A stretch of DNA of 64,000 nucleotides from Aeromicrobium duanguangcaii (GCF_024508295.1 NZ_CP101990.1:2046001-2110000), one strand, 5' to 3'. Shown: positions 35,309-49,282, numbered from the stretch's first letter. Notes: generated from the letters alone by a model not told the origin. Program-made: numbers and translations.

Positions 35309-35599
35309 TCAGGCGACTTGGTACGTCAGGCAGTCCGCCACGTCGGCGCCGGGACCGACGCGGATCGAGTCGGCGTGGCACTCCAGCGCGTCGTTGTGGG
35401 TGCAGTCCGAGCGGTGGCACGCGCCGACCGACGCGGTCGCGGTGGGCAGGCCACCGGAGACGCTGATGTCGATGAACGTCCCGCAGCCGGCGTCGGAGCC
35501 GGTGATGTTGATCGCCCCGGCGTGACACTCCTGGTCGGCGTTGTACGAGCACCCTGCGACAGCGCAGTCGTGGACGAGTGGCAGTTCTTTGATCGACAT
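35309..35599 (-). CDS. Cysteine-rich protein with two DUF1540 repeats
   Basis: 96 residues, two similar metal-site-like repeats: VHDCAVAGCSYNADQECHAGAINI with a following Cys, and VGACHRSDCTHNDALECHADSIRV with DCLTY. Each has the C-x3-4-C-x6-7-CHA pattern of DUF1540, which probably binds a metal. GGAGGCGACC precedes the ATG. Function unknown. Confidence 0.88.
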   Translation of the reverse strand: MSIKELPLVHDCAVAGCSYNADQECHAGAINITGSDAGCGTFIDISVSGGLPTATASVGACHRSDCTHNDALECHADSIRVGPGADVADCLTYQVA

Positions 35600-35733
35600 G
35601 GTCGCCTCCAGCGATGGTCCTGTTTCGACGGTACGACTGCACCCCCTGACTGAGGGAAGACTCAGAACACGGCCAATTCGGCAGTTCGTCGGCGTCGAGG
35701 AGTTCTGTCGGTGGGGCCCACTACGTTGGACCC

Positions 35734-36939
35734 ATGAGCCCGAACCGCATCGCCGTCGCGTGTGACGCCGCGCGCCGTCGACGCGCGATCGCGGACTTCG
35801 AGGAGTGGTCGCTCATCGTCGGTCACCACGACCGACAGACGGCCGAGATCGACCGCACCGACGACCTCGTGCTGTCCAAGGAGCTCGCCCGGCGCGAGGT
35901 CGTGCTCGAATTGGCTCAGGCCCTGCATGTCACCGAGCGCACGATCTGGGCGATCGTCTTCGAGAGCCGGATGCTCCGCGAGCGCACGCCAGCAGTGTGG
36001 GAGGCGTTCCGTGCGGGCGACCTCGATGCGGCGCGCGTCTCCGCGATCGCCGACTGTGCCGAGCGACTCCAGACCCGTGCGGCGTGGACGATGCTCGAGC
36101 ACTCCGCTCCCGAGTACGCCGCCACCCACACCGTCAGCGAACTCCGGTCCTGGCTGCGACGCCTGCGCGCCCGGCTCGAGCCTGAGGAGACGAAAGCCGA
36201 GACGGCCAAGGCGGTCGAGGACCGGCGCGTGTCCATCACGCACAACGACGACGGCACCAGCTGGCTCAACGCGCTGCTGCCCACGGGGGTGGCCATCGCC
36301 GTCGGCGACCGCCTGCGCAAGGCCGCCAAGGCACTCCCCTCGATCGATCCCGAGACCGACGAGAAGGACCGCCGCACCCGCGACCAGAAGATGGCCGACC
36401 TGCTCGCGCACTGGCTCACGTGCTCCGAGGGCACCGCCACCGACATCCGCGCCGAGATCGCCATCAGCATCGCCGCCACCGACCTCATCGGGCTCACCGA
36501 CGGGCCTGGCCTCACCCTCGACGGCGAGCCGGTCGGCAGCGAGTGGGTCCGCGAGCTGGCACAGTCCGAGCACGCCGTCCTGCGTCGGCTCGTCCTCGAC
36601 CCGATCGGTCAGGTGCTCGACACCACGGTCCTCAGCTACCGACCACCACAGTCACTTAGGCAAGCGCTCCGCTGGCGGGACGGCACCTGCCGCGTGGCCG
36701 GGTGCCGGGCACCCGTCCACGAGACAGATCAGGACCACGCGATCGACTACGACTCCGGCGGCGAGACCTCGGGTGCGAACCTCAGATGCCTGTGTCGCAA
36801 GCACCACAACATGAAGTCACACGGTCACCTCGACGACCGTTACCTCGACCCGCCCCGGCGTTATGTCGAGCGCTACCTGCCGTGCCCGCCAGTGGTGACG
36901 GTGATCGACATGGTCGACCCCGCCCGCCTCATCGCCTGA
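35734..36939 (+). CDS. DUF222 protein with C-terminal HNH domain
   Basis: 401 residues. N-terminal DUF222 helical region (about 20-300) and an HNH nuclease-like end: RDGTCRVAGCRAPVHETDQDHAIDYDSGGETSGANLRCLCRKHHNMKSHGH, with the Cys pairs and D-H/H-H-N metal residues in place. This is the 13E12/DUF222 family, present in many copies in actinobacteria and possibly mobile. TACGTT 6 nt before the ATG suggests leaderless transcription. Convergent with gatB, only 6 nt between stops. Confidence 0.88.
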   Translation: MSPNRIAVACDAARRRRAIADFEEWSLIVGHHDRQTAEIDRTDDLVLSKELARREVVLELAQALHVTERTIWAIVFESRMLRERTPAVWEAFRAGDLDAARVSAIADCAERLQTRAAWTMLEHSAPEYAATHTVSELRSWLRRLRARLEPEETKAETAKAVEDRRVSITHNDDGTSWLNALLPTGVAIAVGDRLRKAAKALPSIDPETDEKDRRTRDQKMADLLAHWLTCSEGTATDIRAEIAISIAATDLIGLTDGPGLTLDGEPVGSEWVRELAQSEHAVLRRLVLDPIGQVLDTTVLSYRPPQSLRQALRWRDGTCRVAGCRAPVHETDQDHAIDYDSGGETSGANLRCLCRKHHNMKSHGHLDDRYLDPPRRYVERYLPCPPVVTVIDMVDPARLIA

Positions 36940-36945
36940 GCGCGC

Positions 36946-38448
36946 TCAGGAGAGCTTCTCGATGATGAGCTCGCGCACCCGGCCGGCGTCGGCCTGACCG
37001 CGCATCTCCTTCATCACGAAGCCGATCAGCGCACCGGCCGCAGCCTGCTTGCCGTCGCGGATCTTCTGCGCCGCGTCGGGATCGTTGGCGATGGCGCGGT
37101 CGACGGCGTCGCCGAGGGCTCCGTCGTCGGACACGACCTCGAGGCCGCGGGCGACGACGACCGCCTCGGGATCGCCCTCGCCGGCCAGCACCCCCTCGAA
37201 GACCTGACGGGCCAGCTTGTCGTTGATCCGCTTGGCGTCGATGAGGCCCTGGATCTGCGCCACCTGGGCCGGCGTGATCGCCAGCGCCTGCAGATCGGTG
37301 CCCTGCTCGTTGGCCGTGCGGGCCAGCTCGCCCAGCCACCACTTCTTGGCGGACTGGGGCGTCGCGCCCGCGGCGATCGTTTCGACGACGAGGTCGAGCG
37401 CGCCCGCACCGACCGTGTCGCGCATGTCCAGATCGCTGAAGCCCCACTCGGACTGCAGGCGCTTGCGGCGCTCGGCCGGCGGCTCGGGCAGCGTGCCGCG
37501 CAGCTCCTCGACCCAGGCCGGGTCCGGAGCGACGGGCGCGAGGTCCGGCTCGGGGAAGTAGCGGTAGTCGTCGGCGTCGGACTTCGGGCGGCCGGCGGAC
37601 GTGGTGCCGTCGGACTCGTGGAAGTGACGCGTCTCCTGCAGGATCGAGCCGCCGGCGTCGAGGATCGCCGCGTGGCGGCCGATCTCGTACCGCACGGCCC
37701 GCTCGACCGAGCGGAACGAGTTGACGTTCTTGGTCTCGGTGCGCGTGCCCAGCTGGTCGGAGCCGAGCGGCTTGAGCGAGAGGTTCACGTCGGCACGCAT
37801 CGAGCCCTGGTCCATGCGGGCGTCGGAGACGCCCAGCGCCACCATGAGGTCGCGGATCTGGTTGACGAACGCACGCGCGACCGCGGGCGCCTTGTCGCCG
37901 GGGACCTCGATCGTGCGGGTGACGATCTCGATCAACGGGATGCCGGCGCGGTTGTAGTCCAGCAGCGAGTGATCGGCACCGTGGATGCGACCCGTGCTGC
38001 CGCCGACGTGCAGCGACTTGCCGGTGTCCTCCTCCATGTGCGCGCGCTCGATCTGGATCCGGTACGTCTCGCCGTCGACGTCCACGTCGATGAAGCCGTC
38101 GAACGCGATCGGCTCGTCGTACTGCGACGTCTGGAAGTTCTTCGGCATGTCCGGGTAGAAGTAGTTCTTCCGCGCGAAGCGGCACCACTCGGCGATCTCG
38201 CAGTTGAGCGCCAGACCCATGCGGATCGCGGACTCGACAGCCTTCGCGTTGACCACCGGCAGCGCACCCGGGAGGCCCAGGCACACCGGGCAGATCTGCG
38301 TGTTCGGCTCGGCGCCGAACTCGGTCGGGCAGCCGCAGAACATCTTCGTGTTCGTGTTGAGCTCGACGTGGATCTCCAGACCCATCACCGGCTGGTAGCG
38401 GGTCAGCGCTTCCTCGAACGGGACGAGCTTCGTGGCAGTGGCGCTCAT
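36946..38448 (-). CDS. gatB: Asp-tRNA(Asn)/Glu-tRNA(Gln) amidotransferase subunit B
   Basis: 500 residues; kinase/tRNA-binding subunit of GatCAB. Cys-rich zinc site [22 protein letters not shown] at about 36-57, [31 protein letters not shown] block and a C-terminal YqeY-like tail domain. ATG overlaps the gatA stop by 4 nt. Operon order is gatC-gatA-gatB. Confidence 0.97.
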   Translation of the reverse strand: MSATATKLVPFEEALTRYQPVMGLEIHVELNTNTKMFCGCPTEFGAEPNTQICPVCLGLPGALPVVNAKAVESAIRMGLALNCEIAEWCRFARKNYFYPDMPKNFQTSQYDEPIAFDGFIDVDVDGETYRIQIERAHMEEDTGKSLHVGGSTGRIHGADHSLLDYNRAGIPLIEIVTRTIEVPGDKAPAVARAFVNQIRDLMVALGVSDARMDQGSMRADVNLSLKPLGSDQLGTRTETKNVNSFRSVERAVRYEIGRHAAILDAGGSILQETRHFHESDGTTSAGRPKSDADDYRYFPEPDLAPVAPDPAWVEELRGTLPEPPAERRKRLQSEWGFSDLDMRDTVGAGALDLVVETIAAGATPQSAKKWWLGELARTANEQGTDLQALAITPAQVAQIQGLIDAKRINDKLARQVFEGVLAGEGDPEAVVVARGLEVVSDDGALGDAVDRAIANDPDAAQKIRDGKQAAAGALIGFVMKEMRGQADAGRVRELIIEKLS

Positions 38449-39950
38449 CGGGCGACCTCCAACTCGGGAGCCTGCGCGGCGAACGGACGGCCGTCGCGCT
38501 CGGCGACGAACCGCTCGAGGGCGGCGGCGGCGTTGTACAGGCGGTCGTCGGCCATGGCGGGGGCCAGGAACTGCATCCCCACCGGCAGACCCTCGGACAG
38601 GCCGATCGGCAGCGAGATGCCGGGGACGCCTGCGAGGTTGGCCGGGATCGTCGCGATGTCCTGGGCGTACATCGCCAGCGGGTCGTCGAGCTTCTCGCCC
38701 AGCGGCCAGGCCACGGCCGGGGACGTCGGCGAGGCGAGCACGTCCACCTGCTCGAACGCGGCCTCGAAGTCGCGCGCGATGAGCGTGCGGACCTTCTGGG
38801 CCGAGCCGTAGTAGGCGTCGTAGTAGCCGCTGGACAGCGCGTAGGTGCCCAGGATGATGCGGCGCTTGACCTCGTCGCCGAAACCGGCGTCGCGGGACGC
38901 GGCCATGACCTGCTCGGCGCTGGGGTCGGCGATGCCCTCGGGCATGACCCGCAGGCCGTAACGCATGGCGTCGAACTTGGCCAGGTTGCTGCTGACCTCG
39001 CTCGGCATGACCAGGTAGTACGCGGCCAGGGCGTGCACGAAGCTGGGGCACGAGACCTCGACGATCTCGGCGCCGGCCTTCGCCAGCAGCTCGATCGACT
39101 CCTCGAAGCGCTGGCGGACGCCGGGCTGGAAGCCCTCGCCGCCGAGCTCGCTGATGACGCCGATGCGCAGTCCGGCCACGTCCGCACGGCGGGCGGCCGC
39201 GACGACGGGCGGGACCGGCACGTTCAGGCTCGTGGAGTCGCGGGGATCGTGACCGCCGATGACCTCGTGCAGCAGCGCCGCATCGAGGACCGTGCGGGTG
39301 ACGGGGCCGGCCTGGTCGAGGCTGCTGGCCATCGCCACGAGACCGTAGCGGGAGACGCCGCCGTAGGTGGGCTTGACGCCGACCGTGCCGGTGACAGCGC
39401 CGGGCTGACGGATCGAGCCGCCGGTGTCGGTGCCGATCGCCAGCGGGGCCTCGAACGCGGCCACCGCGGCGGCCGAGCCGCCGCCGGAGCCGCCGGGGAT
39501 CCGGTTGGTGTCCCACGGGTTGCGGGTGGGGCCGTACGCCGAGTGCTCGGTGGACGAGCCCATCGCGAACTCGTCCATGTTGGTCTTGCCCAGGATCGGC
39601 AGACCCGCGGCCTTCAGCTTCGCCACGACGGTGGAGTCGTAGGGCGGGATCCAGCCCTCGAGCATCTTCGAGCCGCACGTGGTGGGCAGGCCCGTGGTGG
39701 TCAGGACGTCCTTGACGGCGATCGGGACACCGGCGAGGCCGTGCAGCGACTCACCGTCGCCACGGCGGCGGTCGATGTCGGCGGCCGTCGCGAGGGCGCC
39801 CTCGGCGTCGACGTGCAGGTAGGCGTGGATCTCGCCGTCGACCGCACCGATGCGGTCGAGGTGCTGCTGGGTGACCTCGACCGAGGTCACGGAGCCGTCG
39901 GCGAGCGCCGCAGCGATGTCGGCCGCGGTGGAGCGGAGCATGTCGGTCAT
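38445..39950 (-). CDS. gatA: Asp-tRNA(Asn)/Glu-tRNA(Gln) amidotransferase subunit A
   Basis: 501-residue amidase-signature enzyme that frees ammonia from glutamine for GatB. Ser-cisSer-Lys triad contexts: [12 protein letters not shown] (Lys), [16 protein letters not shown] (cis-Ser) and [12 protein letters not shown] (nucleophile Ser). ATG at 39950 overlaps gatC. Confidence 0.97.
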   Translation of the reverse strand: MTDMLRSTAADIAAALADGSVTSVEVTQQHLDRIGAVDGEIHAYLHVDAEGALATAADIDRRRGDGESLHGLAGVPIAVKDVLTTTGLPTTCGSKMLEGWIPPYDSTVVAKLKAAGLPILGKTNMDEFAMGSSTEHSAYGPTRNPWDTNRIPGGSGGGSAAAVAAFEAPLAIGTDTGGSIRQPGAVTGTVGVKPTYGGVSRYGLVAMASSLDQAGPVTRTVLDAALLHEVIGGHDPRDSTSLNVPVPPVVAAARRADVAGLRIGVISELGGEGFQPGVRQRFEESIELLAKAGAEIVEVSCPSFVHALAAYYLVMPSEVSSNLAKFDAMRYGLRVMPEGIADPSAEQVMAASRDAGFGDEVKRRIILGTYALSSGYYDAYYGSAQKVRTLIARDFEAAFEQVDVLASPTSPAVAWPLGEKLDDPLAMYAQDIATIPANLAGVPGISLPIGLSEGLPVGMQFLAPAMADDRLYNAAAALERFVAERDGRPFAAQAPELEVAR

Positions 39951-40249
39951 TCTTCTCCCAGGATCTTGGGCACGAGGAAGCGCTGCTCCTCGCTGGCGGG
40001 AGCACCGGCGAGCGCCGCTTCGGGCGTCAGGCTCGGTGTCACCTCGTCGGGCCGGAACACGTTGGTGACCGGCACGGGGTGGCTCATGGCAGGGACATCG
40101 TCGCCGGCGGCCTGCTGGACGACCTGGACGTAGTCGAGGATCGCGGGCAGCTCGGCACCCAGGCGATCGAGCTCGGACTCGGACAAATCGATCCGCGCAA
40201 GACTCGCCAGATGGGCGACGTCATCGCGGGAGATCTCGGGTGACGACAT
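39947..40249 (-). CDS. gatC: Asp-tRNA(Asn)/Glu-tRNA(Gln) amidotransferase subunit C
   Basis: 100 residues; small stabilising subunit. [25 protein letters not shown] and the LRPDEV-type motif ([11 protein letters not shown]) identify it. The ATG at 40249 is chosen; an ATG three codons earlier (40258) is possible. First gene of gatCAB. Confidence 0.95.
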   Translation of the reverse strand: MSSPEISRDDVAHLASLARIDLSESELDRLGAELPAILDYVQVVQQAAGDDVPAMSHPVPVTNVFRPDEVTPSLTPEAALAGAPASEEQRFLVPKILGEE

Positions 40250-40287
40250 GGTCCCCATCCTAGTGAGCCACGTCCGACCACCGGCAC

Positions 40288-40860
40288 TCAGTACGACGGC
40301 CCGTAGTTGATCAGCTCCCAGCGCCCGTCGGCCCACATGACCTCGAACCTGACCGGGTAGGTCTTCTCCGGCTCCTCTGCCCTGGCCGCACCGCTCCTCG
40401 GGTCGAGCCGCTGCGAGGGCGGAACGTGGATCTCGGTCTCCACGACGAACCTGTCCGCCAACGGCAGAGTGTCGAGCGACAGGACCCGGAGAGTCGGCCG
40501 GTCTTCGTAGAGGTGGACCTCCTGGGCGTAGAACTCGCTGAGGTTCTTTGCCTGGGCGCACGGCACGCACGTCGCAGGGTCGCCGAGATCCGCGAGCACG
40601 GAGGGATCCCGGCTGGCGAAGGAGTACGGGCCCACCGATACGACGTAGTCGACGTAGGCGCGCAGGCCCTGCTCGGACTTCACGTCCTTCGGGCGCTCGG
40701 GTCTGGCCGACTGGTTCCAGCCTCCGTCCTCCGTCCCCTTCGTCGGTGCGGTGAGCTCGGGGACGGGCGTGGTCCTGTCGTCCTCTCCCCAGCACCCCGC
40801 GAGAGGCACCAGCAGCACAAGGGAGATGCCCAGGGCGACGACCCGGGGGCCCTGGTTCAT
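40288..40860 (-). CDS. Lipoprotein, DUF6318-like
   Basis: 190 residues; signal MNQGPRVVALGISLVLLVPLAGC with lipobox LAGC. A Pro/Thr-rich linker is followed by LRAYVDYVVSVGPYSFASRD and DPATCVPCAQAKNLSEFYAQ (a CxxC pair), then a beta-rich end FEVMWADGRWELINYG. It resembles actinobacterial DUF6318 lipoproteins (moderate confidence; function unknown). An ATG at 40884 that overlaps the ligA stop (TGATG) would add eight residues including RRR, and is a real alternative start. Confidence 0.8.
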   Translation of the reverse strand: MNQGPRVVALGISLVLLVPLAGCWGEDDRTTPVPELTAPTKGTEDGGWNQSARPERPKDVKSEQGLRAYVDYVVSVGPYSFASRDPSVLADLGDPATCVPCAQAKNLSEFYAQEVHLYEDRPTLRVLSLDTLPLADRFVVETEIHVPPSQRLDPRSGAARAEEPEKTYPVRFEVMWADGRWELINYGPSY

Positions 40861-40883
40861 CGCCCGCCGCCGGCACATCAGCA

Positions 40884-44234
<3,351 letters not shown>

Positions 44235-44246
44235 CCCCGACCATCA

Positions 44247-44309
44247 CGAGATTTGCTCCCAAACCGTCCTTTCAGGACCTCTGAAAGGTGAAAATCGGAG
44301 CAAATCTCG
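44247..44309. repeat. AT-rich nested palindrome
   Basis: Outer arms CGAGATTTGCTCC (44247-44259) and GGAGCAAATCTCG (44297-44309), 13 bp perfect. Inside, CCTTTCAG (44268-44275) and CTGAAAGG (44281-44288) form a second perfect stem with a 5-nt loop. Strikingly AT-rich for this chromosome. It lies between convergent genes, so may act as terminator, but it looks more like a repeated extragenic element. Confidence 0.7.
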
Positions 44310-44313
44310 GGAA

Positions 44314-45246
44314 TCAGCCGAAGGAGGCGGCTGCAGACACAGCCGTCTCGAGGGCGCGGCGGGCGTCGGGCGGGGTGTGACCGGCGAGGCCGCAGGCGGG
44401 AGTCACGGCACCGCGGCCCGCGAACGACTCGACCGCGAAGCCGAGCCGGCCCATGAAGTCCTCGAGCCGCGGGGCGTCGGCGCCGCCGAACCACAGGTCG
44501 GTGCCCGCCTCGAACGCCTCGGACCAGTCGTCGGACGGGCTGGCGAGGGACACGTCGAAGGCGATCGCCTCGAACCCCACGCCGGTCAGCAGGCCGACCG
44601 GCACGTCCGGGGCGCAGGTGTGCACGACCGGTCGCGCGCCCGCGGCTCGAATAGCCTCGACGACCGGCTTCAGCAGCGCGTCGGCGACCGGCGCGTCGAT
44701 CGAGCGGTGCCGGCCGAAGCCGCTGGCGGTGGGGATGGATCCGGACAGGACCGCGCTGATCGCGGGCTCGTCGACCTGCACGGTCAGCTCGCCGGAGAAC
44801 CGGCGACGCAGCTCGGCGACGTGGTCGCCGACGGCCTGGGCCAGGGCCTCGGAGAGCTCGCGGCGCGCGCCGTGATCGGCCACGACCTTGTCGCCGCGAG
44901 GACGCTCGACGGTGGCGGCGAGGCTCAACGGTCCGACGATCTGCTGCTTGACCCGGACGTCCTGTCCGGCCAGCAGCTCCTCCATGAGGTCGAGGTCCTG
45001 ACGCAGGGCCGAGCGGGCCCGGCGCTGGTCCATGCCCTCGCCCGGAGCGAGGCGCCAGCCCGCGGGCTGGAGGTCGATCGGCAGCGGCACCAGGCCGAGC
45101 GTGCGACCGAGCATCCCCGACGGCGCACCGCGGCCGGGCAGTTCGGGCACGAACACGATCCCGTCGGCTCCGAAGGTGTCGGCGACGTACCGGGCGACCG
45201 GTGCGAACTCCTCGCCCGGCATCGATCCGATCCCTGTAGCACGCAT
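44314..45246 (-). CDS. MetE-type (cobalamin-independent) methionine synthase-like protein
   Basis: 310 residues, matching only the C-terminal catalytic barrel of MetE. TGIGSMPG at the start, VQVDEPAISAVLSG (Asp/Glu), VHTCAPDVP (zinc His-x-Cys) and VTPACGLAGHTPPDARRALE (second zinc Cys) are in place, so the zinc site seems complete. Such short forms lack the folate-binding N-terminal half of MetE; methyl donor unknown. GACAAT 6 nt before the ATG could be a leaderless -10. Confidence 0.85.
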   Translation of the reverse strand: MRATGIGSMPGEEFAPVARYVADTFGADGIVFVPELPGRGAPSGMLGRTLGLVPLPIDLQPAGWRLAPGEGMDQRRARSALRQDLDLMEELLAGQDVRVKQQIVGPLSLAATVERPRGDKVVADHGARRELSEALAQAVGDHVAELRRRFSGELTVQVDEPAISAVLSGSIPTASGFGRHRSIDAPVADALLKPVVEAIRAAGARPVVHTCAPDVPVGLLTGVGFEAIAFDVSLASPSDDWSEAFEAGTDLWFGGADAPRLEDFMGRLGFAVESFAGRGAVTPACGLAGHTPPDARRALETAVSAAASFG

Positions 45247-45287
45247 GCCTCGATTGTCCCCCACGACGCTGCTGGGAGGATCGTCGC

Positions 45288-45815
45288 GTGACCGTCCGAC
45301 CCGCCACGACCGCCGACCTGCCCGAGCTGGCCGAACTCGCGGCCCGCACGTTCCCGCTGGCCTGCCCGCCGGACATGCCGCAGGAGAGCATGGACGCCTT
45401 CATCGCCGAGCACCTCACGGTCGCGCGCTTCGAGGAGTACCTCGCCGATCCGGTGGCGCAGGTCCTGGTGGCCGAGGACGACGGCGGTCTGGTCGGCTAC
45501 ACGCTGACGTTCTCGCGCGAGCCGTACGACGAGCACCTGGCCGCCCTCGTGCGCCACCGTCCCACCGCCGAGCTCAGCAAGTGCTACGCCGATCCCGCCG
45601 CCCACGGCACGGGCGTCTCCTCGCAGCTCATGGAGGCGGTCATCGAATCTGCGCGCCGGGCCGGCGCCGCCAGCGTGTGGCTGGGCGTCAACGGCCGGAA
45701 CGCCCGCGCCCAGCGCTTCTACGCCAAGCACGGCTTCGAGGTCGTCGGCGAGCGACGGTTCGTGGTCGGTGGCAACACGGAGGACGACCTCGTGCTGGAG
45801 CGTCAGCTGGCCTGA
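45288..45815 (+). CDS. GNAT N-acetyltransferase
   Basis: 175 residues; VRPATTADLPELAELAARTF at the start, acetyl-CoA loop region YADPAAHGTGVSSQLMEAVIE, then NGRNARAQRFYAKHGFEVVGER. GGGAGGA precedes the GTG start by 7 nt. Substrate unknown. Its 3' end overlaps the convergent flavoprotein gene by 13 nt. Confidence 0.88.
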   Translation: MTVRPATTADLPELAELAARTFPLACPPDMPQESMDAFIAEHLTVARFEEYLADPVAQVLVAEDDGGLVGYTLTFSREPYDEHLAALVRHRPTAELSKCYADPAAHGTGVSSQLMEAVIESARRAGAASVWLGVNGRNARAQRFYAKHGFEVVGERRFVVGGNTEDDLVLERQLA

Positions 45816-46876
45816 GCCGGCTCCAGCTGTCGGGCCACGGCTCGCGCGGCGACCCGGCCGGCCCGGTTCGCGCCGATCGTCGAGGCCGAGGGGCCGTACC
45901 CGACCAACTGGATCCGCGGGTCCGCGACCGCCGTCGTCGAGGTCGCGAGGGTGTCGCCGAGCTGGATCCCGCCCCAGGGCGAGCGCAGGTGCAGGGGCGC
46001 GAGCTGCTCGACATCGGGCCGGAAGCCGGTCGCCCAGATGATCGCGTCAACGGGCTCGAAGGTGCCGCCCGCCCAGCGCACACCGTCGGGCTCGATCCGC
46101 TCGAACATCGGCCGACGCTCATAGGCGCCCAGTCGCGCGGCCTCCTGCTCCTGTGGCCGCAGGAGCAGCCCGGTGACGCTGACGACGCTGCGCGGCGGCA
46201 GCCCTCGGCGGACCCGCTCCTCGACCCGGGCGACGGCCTCGCGCCCGGCCTGCTCGTCGAATTCGCCGGTGTGCCAGACCGGCTCACGACGGGTCACCCA
46301 CACCGTGTCGGTGATCGGCCGCAGGAGACCGAGGAACTGCACGGCGGAGATTCCCCCGCCCACGACCAGGACCCGCTTGCCGCGGAAGTGCTCGGGGGCC
46401 GGGAACTCGCTCGTGTGCAGCTGCTCGCCCCGGAAGGACTCACGGCCCGGGTAGTGCGGCAGGAACGGGCGACGCCAGGTTCCCGTGGCGTTCACGAGTG
46501 TGCGGCTGTGCCACGTGCGGCCGTCCTTCGACTCGACGCGCAGGACACCGCCGTCGTCAAGCACCGCGCGGACCACGACCGGACGCTCGACCGGCAGGTC
46601 GTGATGGCGCTCGTAGTCACTGAAGTAGCCGGGCACGAACACGTTGGCCCGCTCGGGTCCGTCCGCCGGGGGCAGCGGCGCGTTCGGCAGGTCGGCGATG
46701 CCGTTCACGTCGGCCATCGTCAGGGCGTCCCACCGGTGCTGCCAGGCGCCGCCGGGATGCGGGTTGGCGTCGAGCACCACGTGCGGAACCCCGAGTCGCC
46801 TCAGGTGGAACGACGTCGACAGTCCCGCCTGACCGGCTCCGATGACGATGCTGTCCCACACGTCAGCCTCAACCAC
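45803..46876 (-). CDS. FAD-dependent monooxygenase/oxidoreductase (YpdA/CzcO-like)
   Basis: 357 residues with two dinucleotide motifs: FAD site IVIGAGQAGLSTSFHLRRLG at the N-terminus and a second NAD(P) site VLVVGGGISAVQFLGLL in the middle. VNATGTWRRPFLPHYPG and IIWATGFRPDVEQL are the ATG motifs of flavin monooxygenase-like proteins. Substrate unknown. It lies just downstream of mnmA on the same strand (22 nt gap). Confidence 0.87.
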   Translation of the reverse strand: MVEADVWDSIVIGAGQAGLSTSFHLRRLGVPHVVLDANPHPGGAWQHRWDALTMADVNGIADLPNAPLPPADGPERANVFVPGYFSDYERHHDLPVERPVVVRAVLDDGGVLRVESKDGRTWHSRTLVNATGTWRRPFLPHYPGRESFRGEQLHTSEFPAPEHFRGKRVLVVGGGISAVQFLGLLRPITDTVWVTRREPVWHTGEFDEQAGREAVARVEERVRRGLPPRSVVSVTGLLLRPQEQEAARLGAYERRPMFERIEPDGVRWAGGTFEPVDAIIWATGFRPDVEQLAPLHLRSPWGGIQLGDTLATSTTAVADPRIQLVGYGPSASTIGANRAGRVAARAVARQLEPAQAS

Positions 46877-46898
46877 CCGGGCGCGGCCCCGATTCCCG

Positions 46899-47996
46899 TC
46901 AGGCGGCGACGGTGCGGCTGGTGCGCGCGATCGTGGCCGACCCGACCACGCGGGTGCCCTCGTAGATCACGCACGCCTGCCCGGGAGCGATGCCCGTGGC
47001 CGGATCGAGCAGCTCGACCCGCACGGTGTCCCCGTCCACCGTGACCGTGGCGCGGTGCTCGTCGCCGTGCGCCCGCAACTGGACGGTGCACTCGAGCGTC
47101 TCGGTCGGCGGCTCGGCGCACCACAGCGGCTTGATGCCCTCGATGAAGTCGATCGCCAGGTGCTCGCGGGGACCCACCGTGACGGTGCCCGAGACCGGCT
47201 CGATGTCCAGGACGAAGCGCGGCTTGCCGTCGGGCGCGGGCACGCCGAGGCGCAGGCCCTTGCGCTGCCCGATCGTGAAGGCGTACGCGCCGTCGTGCGA
47301 GCCGACGGGCTCACCGGACTCGTCGACGATGGGACCGGGCTTCGGACCGAGCTTGTCGGCGAGCCAGCCCGCGTTGTCGCCGTCGGCGATGAAGCAGATG
47401 TCGTGGCTGTCGGGCTTGTTCGCGACCTGGAGGCCGCGACGGGCCGCCTCCTCGCGCACGAGCGTCTTGGGGTCGTCGCCGAGGGGGAAGATCGAGCGGC
47501 GCAGCTGGTCCTGGGTGAGGACGCCCAGCACGTACGACTGGTCCTTGCCGTGGTCGACCGCGCGGTGCAGCTCGACGACCTCGCCGGTGGGTCCGTCCGA
47601 CGTGACGAGCCGGGCGTAGTGGCCCGTGACGACACCGTCGAAACCGAGCGCCACGGCCCGCTCCAGGACGGCGGCGAACTTGATCTTCTCGTTGCACCGC
47701 AGGCACGGGTTGGGCGTGCGGCCGGCGGTGTACTCGGCGATGAAGTCGTCGACGACCTCGTCGGCGAACTCCTCGCTCATGTCCCACACGAAGAACGGGA
47801 TGCCGATCGCGTCGGCCGCGCGGCGGGCGTCGCCGGCGTCCTCGATCGAGCAGCAGCCCCGGGCGCCCGAGCGGTACGAGCGGGGATTGCGACTCAGTGC
47901 GAGGTGGACGCCGGTGACGTCGTGACCGGCGTCGACGGCACGCGCGGCCGCGACGGCGGAGTCGACGCCGCCGGACATCGCCGCGATGAGCCTCAT
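46899..47996 (-). CDS. mnmA: tRNA-specific 2-thiouridylase
   Basis: 365 residues; makes 2-thiouridine at tRNA position 34. PP-loop SGGVDSAV (9-16), first catalytic Cys in [14 protein letters not shown], second in [12 protein letters not shown], and [15 protein letters not shown] overlaps the cysteine desulfurase stop by 4 nt, linking sulfur donor and thiolase in one unit. Confidence 0.96.
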   Translation of the reverse strand: MRLIAAMSGGVDSAVAAARAVDAGHDVTGVHLALSRNPRSYRSGARGCCSIEDAGDARRAADAIGIPFFVWDMSEEFADEVVDDFIAEYTAGRTPNPCLRCNEKIKFAAVLERAVALGFDGVVTGHYARLVTSDGPTGEVVELHRAVDHGKDQSYVLGVLTQDQLRRSIFPLGDDPKTLVREEAARRGLQVANKPDSHDICFIADGDNAGWLADKLGPKPGPIVDESGEPVGSHDGAYAFTIGQRKGLRLGVPAPDGKPRFVLDIEPVSGTVTVGPREHLAIDFIEGIKPLWCAEPPTETLECTVQLRAHGDEHRATVTVDGDTVRVELLDPATGIAPGQACVIYEGTRVVGSATIARTSRTVAA

Positions 47997-49201
47997 CGGG
48001 TCCGGCTCCGCACGAGTCCGGCGGTCCGGGCCCGCTCGTGGACGGCGGGCAGGACCTCGAGCAGTCGGTCGACGTCCGCCTCGGTGGACGTGTGGCCGAG
48101 GCTGAAGCGCAGGGAGCCGCGGGCCGCGGCATCGTCGAACCCCATGGCCAGCAGGACGTGGCTGGGCTGCGGCACGCCGGCCTGGCACGCCGATCCGGTC
48201 GAGACCTCGACGCCCTGGGCGTCCAGCAGCATGAGCAGCGCGTCGCCCTCGCAGCCGGGGAACGTCACGTGGGCGATGTTCGGCAGCCGGTGCTGCGGTC
48301 CAGGCTCGGGGTCGCCGTTGACCACCGCGTCGGGGATCAACCGGGAGATGCCCTCGACCAGCCGGGCGCGCAACGACTCGATGCGGGCGGAGGTCTCGGC
48401 CTGGGTCTGCACGGTGAGGTCCAGGGCGGTCGCGAAGCCGGCGATCATTGCCGCGCCGAGCGTGCCCGAGCGCAGGTCGCGCTCCTGGCCGCCGCCGTGC
48501 AGCAGCGGTGTCGCCGTGGTCTCGCGGCGGATCACCAGGGCGCCGACACCGACGGGGCCGCCGAGCTTGTGCGCCGTCACCGTCATCGCGTCGAGCCCGG
48601 TCGCACCGAAGTCCAGGGGCAGGTAGCCCGCGGCCTGGACGGCGTCGGAGTGCACGGGGATGCCGTGGCGACGGGCGATCTCGACGACCTCGGAGACCGG
48701 CTGGATCGTGCCCATCTCGTTGTTCGCCCACATCGTGGTGATCGCCGTGACGTCCTCGGGGTTCGCCTCGATCGACTCGCGCAGCGAGTCCAGGCGCACC
48801 CGGCCCTGGCGGTCGACGGGCGTGACGTCGATGCGGGCGCCCTCGTGGGCGGCGAGCCAGGTGACCGGGTCGAGCAGGGCGTGGTGCTCGATCGAGCTGA
48901 AGACGACGCGGTCACGACGCGGGTCGGCCGACCGGCGCGACCAGTACAGGCCCTTGATGGCGAGATTGTTCGCCTCGGTGCCGCCGGAGCAGAAGACGAC
49001 CTCGCTGGGTCGGGCGCCAAGTCGCTCGGCGATCAGCTCGCGCGACTCCTCTACGACACGGCGGGCGCGACGGCCGGCCTCGTGCAGGCTCGACGGGTTG
49101 CCGGTGCGCAGGAGCTCGGCGTGCATGACCTCGACCGCCTCGGGCCACATCGCGGTGGTGGCCGCGTGGTCGAGGTAGACGCGATCGGGGGTCGTGGTCA
49201 T
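47993..49201 (-). CDS. Cysteine desulfurase (IscS/NifS type)
   Basis: 402 residues; PLP enzyme that moves sulfur from cysteine to a persulfide. [34 protein letters not shown], the PLP lysine in [14 protein letters not shown] and the catalytic Cys in [15 protein letters not shown]. Coupled to mnmA, so tRNA thiolation is the likely purpose. TACGCT followed by 7 nt and the ATG at 49201 suggests leaderless transcription, though GAAGAGG also touches the start. Confidence 0.94.
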   Translation of the reverse strand: MTTTPDRVYLDHAATTAMWPEAVEVMHAELLRTGNPSSLHEAGRRARRVVEESRELIAERLGARPSEVVFCSGGTEANNLAIKGLYWSRRSADPRRDRVVFSSIEHHALLDPVTWLAAHEGARIDVTPVDRQGRVRLDSLRESIEANPEDVTAITTMWANNEMGTIQPVSEVVEIARRHGIPVHSDAVQAAGYLPLDFGATGLDAMTVTAHKLGGPVGVGALVIRRETTATPLLHGGGQERDLRSGTLGAAMIAGFATALDLTVQTQAETSARIESLRARLVEGISRLIPDAVVNGDPEPGPQHRLPNIAHVTFPGCEGDALLMLLDAQGVEVSTGSACQAGVPQPSHVLLAMGFDDAAARGSLRFSLGHTSTEADVDRLLEVLPAVHERARTAGLVRSRTR

Positions 49202-49282
49202 CCTCTTCAGCGTAATGGGGGGCCTGAACGACGGCACCGCCCCATGGGCTCTCGGAGCGGCTCCGGCGGCTGCGTCGACTGA

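Noticed and set aside
35734..36939. DUF222-HNH gene as a homing endonuclease or IS transposase
   Set aside because: No terminal repeats, target duplication or intron/intein context was seen; it is described as a family member only.
38449..39678. N-terminal extension of gatB
   Set aside because: Lies in another frame of gatA; gatB begins with its conserved MSATATKL region after a 4-nt overlap.
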